Made by a program: the position numbers and the translations under genes. This document shows positions 1 through 5,395 of a stretch of DNA of 9,447 nucleotides, piece by piece. This DNA is from an uncultured Acetatifactor sp. (GTDB taxonomy: Bacteria > Bacillota > Clostridia > Lachnospirales > Lachnospiraceae), in contig CAJUFO010000039.1 of NCBI GenBank assembly GCA_910585615.1, positions 30,531-39,977 of the forward strand, written 5' to 3'. The notes below the pieces were generated by a model. It saw only the letters and a program-made list of their open reading frames with translations. It was not told where the DNA came from and searched no databases. Every line of letters begins with the position of its first letter. The stretch's first letter is position 1.

Positions 1-1514
1 CTGTGGCCGGGGCCGGGCACGCGGACATGGAATCGGGGGATGAGGCAGTGGAAGGGTCTGCCGTGCCGGAATGCCCGTGTGCGGCAGAAGAGGGAAAGGG
101 CCGCCGGAAAGCCGGCCCTGCCCTGGGGCTTGCGGACATCCCCGGCCTGTGCCTCCCCACAGGCTATACCCCGTGCCGCCCCCTGACGGACTTGAGCGCC
201 ATTCCCTTCCTGTACGATGACCTGGCCCCCTTCGAGAACCGGATCCTGTACTACGAGACCAGCAGAGGCTGTCCCTTCCGGTGCAGCTACTGCCTCTCCT
301 CCATCGACAAGGCCGTGAGGATACGGGACATGGGCCTGGTAGAGGAGGAGCTGCAGTTTTTCCTGGACCACAGGGTCAGGCAGGTAAAATTCATAGACCG
401 TACCTTCAATTGCAGCCATGCCCACGCCATGGCGGTCTGGACCTATCTCCTGGAACATGACAATGGTGTCACAAATTTCCACTTCGAGATTTCCGCGGAC
501 ATCCTGCGGGAGGAGGAGATAGAGCTGCTGAGCCGCTTCCGCCCAGGGCTGGCGCAGATGGAAATCGGCGTCCAGACGGTGAACCCCAGGACCCTGGAGG
601 CCATCCGGCGGACCATGGATATCAAAAGGCTGGAAAGCGCGGTGGCAGCCATCCGCAGGGGCGGGAACGTGCACCTGCACCTGGACCTGATAGCCGGGCT
701 CCCCTATGAGGGCTATGAGAGCTTCGGGAAATCCTTCGACTGGGTCTACCGGCTGCGCCCCCATCAGCTGCAGCTGGGCTTCCTGAAGGTGCTGAAGGGC
801 TCCGAGATGTGGGAGCGGGCGCAGAAATACGGCATCCGTTACCTGGAGCAGCCCCCTTACGAGGTGCTGTGCACGGACTGGCTGTCCTACGGGGAGGTGC
901 TGCGGCTGAAGGGCGTTGAGGAGATGGTGGAGCTCTACTACAACAGCGGCCAGTTCGTCCATACCCTGAACTTTCTGGAGAATGCCTTTCCCGGCCCCTT
1001 TGCCATGTACGAGGCCCTGGCGGACTTCTACAGGGAGGAGGGGCATCTGGCCATGAGCCCGGCCCGTGCCAGCCGATATCAGGTGCTGCTGGACTTTGCC
1101 GGGAGGCGGGATTCGCGGCGGCGGGAGGTGTACAGGGAGCTTTTGACCTATGACCTGTATCTGAGGGAGAACGCAAAGAGCAGGCCTGGATTTGCCCCGG
1201 ACATTTCCGCCTGGAAGGAGGCGGCGAGAAGCTTTTACAGGGAAGAGGAGCAGAGGCGGAGATACCTGCCGGACTATGAGGGCTTCGACAGCAGACAGCT
1301 TGGCAGGATGACCCATCTGGAGCCCTTCGCCTATCCGGTGTGGGACATTGACCGGATGGCGGCGGGCTACGGCGCTTTCGGGGCCGGGGAAAGCATGGGG
1401 CATACGTTTGTGCTGTTCGATTACCGAAGCCGGAGCCCTCTGAACCATGTGGCCCTGGCCCGGCCGATTCATGGCGGGCTGGACAGTGCAACGGGCTGTT
1501 GTACCGATTTATAG
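1..1514 (+). CDS. B12-type radical SAM protein with DUF4080-like C-terminus (5' truncated by window)
   Basis: Radical SAM enzyme: a 4Fe-4S cluster on three cysteines cleaves S-adenosylmethionine to start radical chemistry; the substrate is not known. The frame is open to the left edge, so the GTG at position 3 is probably internal. Counting codons from position 3, the cluster motif CPFRCSYC uses C90, C94 and C97 (CX3CX2C). It is preceded by ILYYETSRG and followed by VKFIDRTFN, both typical of cobalamin-binding-domain radical SAM proteins. The TIM-barrel core runs to about residue 280 (HLDLIAGLPYEG near 220-235). The remainder, ending in FVLFDYRSRSPL, resembles DUF4080. The N-terminal B12-binding domain expected in this family would lie outside the window, so its presence is inferred. 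The gene ends with TAG 211 bp before the next gene, which has its own promoter, so the two are probably not co-transcribed. Family call is confident; function is unknown. Confidence 0.88.
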   Translation, partial: VAGAGHADMESGDEAVEGSAVPECPCAAEEGKGRRKAGPALGLADIPGLCLPTGYTPCRPLTDLSAIPFLYDDLAPFENRILYYETSRGCPFRCSYCLSSIDKAVRIRDMGLVEEELQFFLDHRVRQVKFIDRTFNCSHAHAMAVWTYLLEHDNGVTNFHFEISADILREEEIELLSRFRPGLAQMEIGVQTVNPRTLEAIRRTMDIKRLESAVAAIRRGGNVHLHLDLIAGLPYEGYESFGKSFDWVYRLRPHQLQLGFLKVLKGSEMWERAQKYGIRYLEQPPYEVLCTDWLSYGEVLRLKGVEEMVELYYNSGQFVHTLNFLENAFPGPFAMYEALADFYREEGHLAMSPARASRYQVLLDFAGRRDSRRREVYRELLTYDLYLRENAKSRPGFAPDISAWKEAARSFYREEEQRRRYLPDYEGFDSRQLGRMTHLEPFAYPVWDIDRMAAGYGAFGAGESMGHTFVLFDYRSRSPLNHVALARPIHGGLDSATGCCTDL

Positions 1515-1555
1515 AGTTGAATCGGATAAAGGCGGATAAGGCCGAAAAAATACGG

Positions 1556-1584
1556 TTGCAAATATGCCGCTATGGACATATAAT
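1556..1584 (+). promoter_or_regulatory. Sigma-A-type promoter upstream of the PepSY gene
   Basis: TTGCAA (1556-1561) and TATAAT (1579-1584) are separated by exactly 17 bp inside a local AT-rich island in otherwise GC-rich DNA. Predicted transcription start is near 1591, giving a leader of about 135 nt before the ATG at 1726. The match is read directly; activity is inferred. Confidence 0.72.
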
Positions 1585-1603
1585 TAAAGTAAGCATAGAC
1601 TAA

Positions 1604-1656
1604 CCGCCGGGAGGACGCGGGGAGATGGAGAGATGCCATGACCGATTCCCCGGCGG
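1604..1656 (+). promoter_or_regulatory. Inverted repeat in the leader of the PepSY gene
   Basis: CCGCCGGG (1604-1611) and CCCGGCGG (1649-1656) are perfect 8-nt complements about 13 nt after the predicted transcription start. The 37-nt loop contains the GGAG-rich ribosome binding sequence and start of the possible leader ORF at 1638. The helix could influence access to that ORF or transcript stability. Pairing is seen; function is inferred. Confidence 0.35.
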
Positions 1657-1697
1657 ATGCGGTAAGGCTGACAGCGCAGGAGAGGGCACGGCATTGA
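1638..1697 (+). CDS. Possible 19-residue leader peptide (uORF)
   Basis: ATG at 1638 follows GGAGAG (1627-1632) at a 5-nt spacing and opens 19 codons ending at TGA 1697, reading MTDSPADAVRLTAQERARH. It lies wholly in the predicted leader of the PepSY gene and stops 28 nt before that gene's ATG. It has no run of repeated regulatory codons as in classical attenuators, and I recognise no homologue. A chance ORF in GC-rich leader sequence is quite possible. Confidence 0.2.
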   Translation: MTDSPADAVRLTAQERARH

Positions 1698-1725
1698 CTG
1701 AAAGCAGGAAAAGGAGCATGCTGAT

Positions 1726-2832
1726 ATGGAAGATTTGGAAAAAAGGGAAAAGCAGGAGAGGAACAAAGGGAGCCAGAGCATAGCCCTGCCGATAGCGGCG
1801 GCAGTGGCCATCCTGGCAGTGACGGCAATTGCCATCGTGGCTTGGGGCGGGCGCAGAAGCCGCGTCATGGACAGGAGCGAAGCCATGGAACATGCGCTGT
1901 CGGATGCGGGGCTGGCGCTCGCGGATGTCACCCTGACCAGACAGGAGCTGCAGCGGGACGGCGGCAGGAATTGTTACGAGATTGAATTCGTCTCGGAAAC
2001 ACATGTCTATGAATATGAAATCGATGCGGCCACCGGGGAGGTCAGGGGCGTGAGCATCCATGCCCTGGGCACAGAGGGCGCGGCAGCGTCCGCAAGCCAG
2101 GGACAGACGGGGATGGGGCAGCCGGATGCCGAAAACGGGCAGCCGGAACCCAGCGGGCAGCAGCCTGGCACAGCAGAAGGCCAGTCCCAGGCGGAGGGAG
2201 GCCAGCCGGAAGCGTCAGGGCAGCAGTCCCAGGCGGAGGGAGGCCGGCCGGAAGCGTCAGGGCAGCAGCCTGGCACGGCGGAAGGCCAGTCCCAGGCGGA
2301 GGGAGGCCGCCAGCCGGAAGCGTCAGGGCAGCAGCCCCCGACAGCAGGGCAGACGAATCCGCAGTCCCGGCCGGCCGGGGCAGTGGAGACCATTGACGCC
2401 GCCAAGGCGGCAGCCCTGGCGGACGCGGGGCTGGCGGAGAGCGACGTGACCTTTACGAAGGAGAAGCTGGACTGGGACGATGGCATAGCGGTGTACGACA
2501 TCGAATTCCTGACAGCCGATACGGAATACGACTATGAGATCGACGCGGCCACAGGAGCCGTTCTGGACAAAAGCGCAGAGCTGTTCAGGCCCAACGAATC
2601 CCAGGGGCAGGCCATGGACGCAAGCATAGGCGTGGAGAGCGCAAAGGAAATAGCGGCCGCGCATGCGGGCCTGTCGAAGGAGGAAGTATTCTTCACGAAA
2701 GCGGAGCTGGAGCTGGAGCACGGCCGCTCCGAGTACGAGATCGAGTTCTACCACGACCGGATTGAGTACGAATATACCATAGATGCCGCCACAGGGGCCA
2801 TCCTGGAGTACAAGAGCGAGTACGACCACTGA
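1726..2832 (+). CDS. Membrane-anchored protein with three PepSY domains
   Basis: A 368-residue protein started by ATG with AAGGAG (1711-1716) 9 nt upstream. Residues 1-17 are charged and probably cytoplasmic, residues 18-40 form one transmembrane helix, and the rest should be outside the cell. Three PepSY units sit at about 50-108, 222-281 and 302-361. Each has an 'ADAGL..xDVTFTK' type first half and ends in the signature EYEIDAATGEV, DYEIDAATGAV or EYTIDAATGAI. A low-complexity Gln/Gly/Pro/Glu/Ala linker (about 115-220), built from near-identical repeats, separates unit 1 from units 2 and 3. PepSY domains are known from M4 protease propeptides and from many envelope proteins, and are thought to bind or inhibit peptidases; no protease is encoded nearby. 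The family call is firm. The role, perhaps controlling an envelope peptidase or binding ligands at the wall, is inferred. It has its own promoter and GC-rich hairpins downstream, so it may be monocistronic. Confidence 0.9.
   Translation: MEDLEKREKQERNKGSQSIALPIAAAVAILAVTAIAIVAWGGRRSRVMDRSEAMEHALSDAGLALADVTLTRQELQRDGGRNCYEIEFVSETHVYEYEIDAATGEVRGVSIHALGTEGAAASASQGQTGMGQPDAENGQPEPSGQQPGTAEGQSQAEGGQPEASGQQSQAEGGRPEASGQQPGTAEGQSQAEGGRQPEASGQQPPTAGQTNPQSRPAGAVETIDAAKAAALADAGLAESDVTFTKEKLDWDDGIAVYDIEFLTADTEYDYEIDAATGAVLDKSAELFRPNESQGQAMDASIGVESAKEIAAAHAGLSKEEVFFTKAELELEHGRSEYEIEFYHDRIEYEYTIDAATGAILEYKSEYDH
2138..2340 (+). repeat. Degenerate tandem repeat encoding the PepSY protein linker
   Basis: A 22-nt block occurs exactly three times (2182-2203, 2224-2245, 2287-2308). 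A 19-nt block, GGAAGCGTCAGGGCAGCAG, also occurs exactly three times (2208-2226, 2250-2268, 2316-2334). The first 22-nt blocks are 42 nt apart and the next 63 nt apart, all multiples of three, so copy-number change would keep the reading frame. The encoded unit is roughly GQSQAEGGQPEASGQQ. DNA-level identity points to recent duplication or ongoing recombination or slippage. Confidence 0.9.
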
Positions 2833-2864
2833 GGCCCGCCCCGGCAGTTCGGATCGGGCGCCGA

Positions 2865-2886
2865 GCCGCTGAGGCCTGTCAGCGGC
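2865..2886. terminator. GC-rich hairpin downstream of the PepSY gene
   Basis: GCCGCTGA (2865-2872) and TCAGCGGC (2879-2886) form a perfect 8-bp stem with a 6-nt loop, 33 nt after the PepSY stop codon. No T-run follows on either strand, so this is not a canonical intrinsic terminator. It could slow polymerase or protect the 3' end. A weaker 5-bp hairpin lies just before it at 2837-2860. Confidence 0.4.
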
Positions 2887-2963
2887 GGACAGAAGACAGC
2901 GGCGGACAGCGGACAGAAAACAGCGATGGACGGCGGACAGCGATGCACAGCAGACGCAGACAG
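2880..2963. repeat. Purine-rich CAGCGGCGGACAG-type short repeats in the convergent spacer
   Basis: CAGCGGCGGACAG occurs exactly at 2880-2892 and 2897-2909 (17-nt period), followed by degraded copies of the GGACAG/CAGCG theme up to about 2963. The array lies between the stop codons of two convergent genes and encodes nothing convincing. Slippage-derived filler or a degraded repeat is the simplest reading. Confidence 0.6.
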
Positions 2964-2969
2964 CAACGG

Positions 2970-2985
2970 GGAGGCTTAAGCCTCC
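2970..2985. terminator. Palindromic hairpin between convergent genes
   Basis: GGAGGCTTAAGCCTCC is a perfect 16-nt palindrome, forming a 6-bp GC-rich stem with a TTAA loop. It begins 4 nt beyond the stop codon of the minus-strand gene (TGA at 2990-2992, minus strand). Its position between converging genes suits a bidirectional transcript end, but neither strand has a following T-run, so terminator function is only inferred. Confidence 0.45.
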
Positions 2986-2989
2986 GGCA

Positions 2990-3619
2990 TCACCACAATA
3001 CGCCCACGATGCCGTCCAGGCTCTGCTTCAGATGGCGCAGGATAGCGCCCTTGTTGGCGGAGCGCAGCCCCTCCGCGATGCGCATCATCTCTTCGATTTT
3101 GTCCCCTCTGCCCCGGGCGGCCCAGTAATCCGCAAGCTGACAGTAGGTGCGGCTGATGTCCGTGTGGGTGCTGACGGCGAAGTCCATGAGGATGACGGCT
3201 TCGTCGTCGTGCCCCGCCTCCAGCAGCGCGTCCGCCCACTTCTGCAGGGTGCGGGCCAGCAGGGTATAGTTCTGGTCGTACTCCGACAGGGCCGTGATGT
3301 TGGCGGCGCCGTATTCCAGCTTCAGCTCCGTGTTGGTCCAGCCTGTGAAATTGACGATCTTCAGTGGTGTGAGGGATTCCATGATGCCGATGCACTCCAG
3401 CACCTCCGGATTCTCGTTCAGCACATGGGTGGGGAAGCGCTCCAGAGGAATCCTGACATAGTTCAGCCCGTCCAGCGGCTTGCGCCGGACGGAATTGGCC
3501 TGGGCCTCCCTGGCCCAGAAATTCTTTTCATTGCGACGGCCCCTGCGGGCCTGTTTTTTTATATTATAAGAAACCAACAGGGAAAAGGTAATAAAACTTG
3601 CCAAAAAACCGATATTCAT
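2990..3619 (-). CDS. Membrane-anchored protein with TPR-like helical region, function unknown
   Basis: A 209-residue protein. I chose the ATG at 3619 because AAAGGAT lies about 5 nt upstream on the minus strand and the protein then opens with a clean anchor: MNIGFLASFITFSLLVSYNI (residues 1-20, one transmembrane helix) followed by the basic stretch KKQARRGRR. By the positive-inside rule the body is probably cytoplasmic. Residues 33-60 (FWAREAQANSVRRKPLDGL) look like a conserved linker. About 105-200 is helix-rich and resembles two or three TPR-type repeats (LARTLQKWADALLEAGHDDEAV, then TYCQLADYWAARGRGDKIEEM), which suggests a protein-binding scaffold. I do not recognise a named family, although similar hypothetical proteins seem to occur in Lachnospiraceae. 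It is divergent from the 3725-9140 gene cluster and convergent with the PepSY gene. Its coding strand choice is supported by the TM-plus-basic start, its RBS and an uninterrupted sensible protein. Confidence 0.82.
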   Translation of the reverse strand: MNIGFLASFITFSLLVSYNIKKQARRGRRNEKNFWAREAQANSVRRKPLDGLNYVRIPLERFPTHVLNENPEVLECIGIMESLTPLKIVNFTGWTNTELKLEYGAANITALSEYDQNYTLLARTLQKWADALLEAGHDDEAVILMDFAVSTHTDISRTYCQLADYWAARGRGDKIEEMMRIAEGLRSANKGAILRHLKQSLDGIVGVLW

Positions 3620-3626
3620 ATATAAT
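3598..3626 (+). promoter_or_regulatory. Sigma-A-type promoter for the 3725-9140 gene cluster
   Basis: TTGCCA (3598-3603), 17-bp spacer, then TATAAT (3621-3626), in the most AT-rich stretch of the window. Predicted start is near 3633, leaving about 90 nt of leader before the ATG at 3725. The promoter overlaps the start codon (3617-3619) and ribosome binding site of the minus-strand gene, so the two transcripts would overlap at their 5' ends. Confidence 0.6.
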
Positions 3627-3636
3627 CCTTTCATAA

Positions 3637-3658
3637 GGGACTGTCTGCAGACAGTTCC
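3637..3658. promoter_or_regulatory. 22-bp palindrome in the divergent control region (candidate operator)
   Basis: ACTGTCTGCAGACAGT (3640-3655) is a perfect 16-nt palindrome, extended by GGG/TCC flanks to a 22-nt near-palindrome with one G-T pair. It begins about 4 nt after the predicted plus-strand transcription start and 18 bp upstream of the minus gene's ATG. That is a good place for a dimeric repressor controlling both directions. On RNA it could also fold as a 5'-end hairpin. No factor can be assigned; the Lrp-type regulator at 6622 is one candidate. Confidence 0.5.
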
Positions 3659-3676
3659 CGATAGTATTCGCCACAG

Positions 3677-3703
3677 GGATGCCGCAGGGACATCAGGGCA
3701 TCC
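3677..3703 (+). promoter_or_regulatory. Inverted repeat in the leader of the small membrane protein
   Basis: GGATGCC (3677-3683) and GGCATCC (3697-3703) form a perfect 7-bp stem with a 13-nt loop, ending 11 nt before the AGGAG ribosome binding site (3715-3719). It is placed to affect translation or stability of the first cistron. Function is inferred. Confidence 0.3.
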
Positions 3704-3724
3704 GGAGGGCAGACAGGAGCCGCC

Positions 3725-3832
3725 ATGTTCAATATGAACAACAAAAAAAGGACGCAGCGCATCTCCGCGGTCATCGTCATTTTGCTGGTGATAGCGATGG
3801 TTGCCTCCACTGTAACATATTTTGCCTATTAA
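3725..3832 (+). CDS. Small single-pass membrane protein (35 residues)
   Basis: ATG at 3725 has AGGAG (3715-3719) with a 5-nt spacer; the in-frame ATG at 3734 would be 14 nt away, so 3725 is preferred. The protein begins MFNMNNKKRTQR, a basic cytoplasmic tail, then one hydrophobic helix at about residues 13-34 ending TVTYFAY, then TAA. This design (short Asn/Lys/Arg tail plus one helix) resembles known Firmicutes small membrane proteins such as Prli42, the stressosome anchor of Listeria. That is a resemblance in architecture, not a demonstrated homology. It is the first gene after the promoter at 3598-3626 and ends 31 bp before the VanW gene, so it is probably the operon's leading cistron. RBS quality and the coherent topology argue that it is real. 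Confidence 0.72.
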   Translation: MFNMNNKKRTQRISAVIVILLVIAMVASTVTYFAY

Positions 3833-3863
3833 TTCAACAACAGAATCAGAGAGGATGCAGACT

Positions 3864-5342
3864 ATGGGAAAATGGATAAGGAAAGGCTGTTTTCTGGCCT
3901 GTCTCCTGGCCAGTGCGCTGCTGTGGGGCATGACCGCGGCGGCAAAGGAGGGAGACGCCATCAAGAAGGGAATCTTCGTGGGGGAGGTGGATCTCTCCGG
4001 CATGACCGCCCAGGAGGCGGTGCAGGCCGTGGAGGCCTATGTGGAGACCCTGCGGGAGGTGGAGATCACGCTGCTCTACGCGGAGGGCAGGGAAGTGCCC
4101 GTGAGCGCAGGGGAGCTGGGGATTTCCTGGTCCAATCAGGAGGTCATCACCGAGGCCCTGGAGGTGGGGATTCATGGGAACGTGATAGAGCGGTACAAGA
4201 TACTCAAGGACCTGGAGCGGGAGAACCTGGTCTACCCGCTGGAGCTGTCCTTTGATTTCCAGGGGCTTACGGACATCCTGATTGAGGAGTGCGCCAAGTA
4301 CGATCAGAAGGCGGTGGACGCCACTTTGGTCCGGGAGGACGGACAATTCCGGGTGGTGGGCGGAGACACCGGGTACGCCCTGAATGTGGAGGCCTCCTTC
4401 GACAAGGTGCATGAGCTTTTGTCCGGCGGATGGGACTGCCAGCCCTGCAGCATCCCTCTGGTGGTGGAGGTGACCCAGCCCAGGGGCAGCGCCGAGGAGC
4501 TTGCCAGGGTGAAGGACGTGCTGGGCACATTCACCACCTCCTACGGCTCATCCAACTTCAACCGGAGCGAGAACATCTCCAACGGCTGCAGCCTGATCAA
4601 CGGCACGGTCCTGTATCCCGGGGACGAGTTCTCCATGCTGGACTGCGTGACGCCCTTCACCGCGGAGAACGGATACTATATGGCGGGATCCTTCATGAAC
4701 AACCAGGTGGTGGACAGCATGGGAGGCGGCATCTGCCAGGTATCCACCACGCTGTACAATACCGTCCTGCTGGCGGAGCTGGAGGTCACCGAGCGGTCGA
4801 ACCACTCCATGATTGTGACCTATGTGGACCCTTCCGCGGACGCGGCCATCGCGGAGAGCGCGGACAAGGATTTCCGGTTCAAGAACAACCTGGACTGCCC
4901 GATCTACATCGAGGGGCGCACCGAGGGAAAACAGTTGACCTTCACCATCTATGGGGAGGAGAACCGGGATCCCGGCCGGGAAGTCCGCTATGAGAGCCAG
5001 GTGCTGGAGGTCATCAACCCTCCTGCGGACCTGATTACCGCAGACCCTGCGCTGCCCCTGGGCTATATCGCGGTGGACAATAACCTCCATGTGGGATACC
5101 GGGCGGAGCTGTGGAAAATCGTCACGGAGAACGGGCAGGAGACCAGCCGGGAGAAGATAAACAGCAGCAGCTATCGGATGGTGCCCAGAGGGGCCGTGGT
5201 GGGGGTGGCTACAGAGGATCCATATGCTTATGAGGAAATCATGGCGGCTATCGGCACGGGAAGCATAGAGCATGTGGGAAATGTACTGGCGATTCTCGTG
5301 CCGCCTCCGCCGGTGGATCCCGCCGCGGAAGAGCCGCAATGA
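3864..5342 (+). CDS. Exported VanW-domain wall protein (YoaR-like)
   Basis: A 492-residue protein. The ATG at 3864 is chosen because AGAGAGG (3848-3854) lies 9 nt upstream and the product then begins with a Sec signal peptide: MGKWIRK, hydrophobic 8-23, probable cleavage after the AAA near 27. Residues about 35-195 resemble the YoaR-type putative peptidoglycan-binding domain (GIFVGEVDLSGMTAQEAV). The VanW domain covers about 218-350 and includes FNRSENI, GTVLYPGDEFS, the invariant-looking MGGGICQVSTTLYN (Cys291) and RSNHSM (His314). The C-terminus (about 370-450) is G5-like, with the pattern YRAELWKIV...GQETSREKINSSSY, then a Pro-rich tail. VanW was first named in vancomycin-resistance clusters. 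More recently VanW-domain proteins of C. difficile were reported as L,D-transpeptidases; by that analogy Cys291 would be the nucleophile and the role would be peptidoglycan crosslinking. That function is inferred. No other van gene is present, so I do not read this as a resistance cluster. Confidence 0.93.
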   Translation: MGKWIRKGCFLACLLASALLWGMTAAAKEGDAIKKGIFVGEVDLSGMTAQEAVQAVEAYVETLREVEITLLYAEGREVPVSAGELGISWSNQEVITEALEVGIHGNVIERYKILKDLERENLVYPLELSFDFQGLTDILIEECAKYDQKAVDATLVREDGQFRVVGGDTGYALNVEASFDKVHELLSGGWDCQPCSIPLVVEVTQPRGSAEELARVKDVLGTFTTSYGSSNFNRSENISNGCSLINGTVLYPGDEFSMLDCVTPFTAENGYYMAGSFMNNQVVDSMGGGICQVSTTLYNTVLLAELEVTERSNHSMIVTYVDPSADAAIAESADKDFRFKNNLDCPIYIEGRTEGKQLTFTIYGEENRDPGREVRYESQVLEVINPPADLITADPALPLGYIAVDNNLHVGYRAELWKIVTENGQETSREKINSSSYRMVPRGAVVGVATEDPYAYEEIMAAIGTGSIEHVGNVLAILVPPPPVDPAAEEPQ

Positions 5343-5356
5343 GCCTTACGGGCTCA
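5340..5356 (+). promoter_or_regulatory. Intercistronic hairpin overlapping the VanW stop codon
   Basis: TGAGCC (5340-5345) and GGCTCA (5351-5356) form a perfect 6-bp stem with a 5-nt loop; the first three bases are the VanW stop codon. There is no T-run, and the next gene starts 40 nt later, so partial attenuation or mRNA processing is more likely than full termination. Confidence 0.4.
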
Positions 5357-5395
5357 GAACCGGACAGATGAAGGGCTCTGGCATGGGGGACAGGG

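Noticed and set aside
3864..3905. Lipobox FLAC in the VanW signal peptide (Cys13)
   Set aside because: The hydrophobic stretch before this cysteine is too short for a lipoprotein signal, and hydrophobicity continues past it to a normal Sec cleavage region.
3620..4003. A longer minus-strand start at 4003 for the TPR-like protein
   Set aside because: The extension crosses the divergent promoter, the small membrane gene and the VanW signal peptide region, and the ATG at 3619 has an RBS and a natural membrane anchor.
3864..5342. Vancomycin resistance cluster because of the VanW domain
   Set aside because: No VanH, VanA/B ligase, VanX, VanY or VanRS-like gene is present; YoaR-like VanW proteins are widespread in Clostridia.
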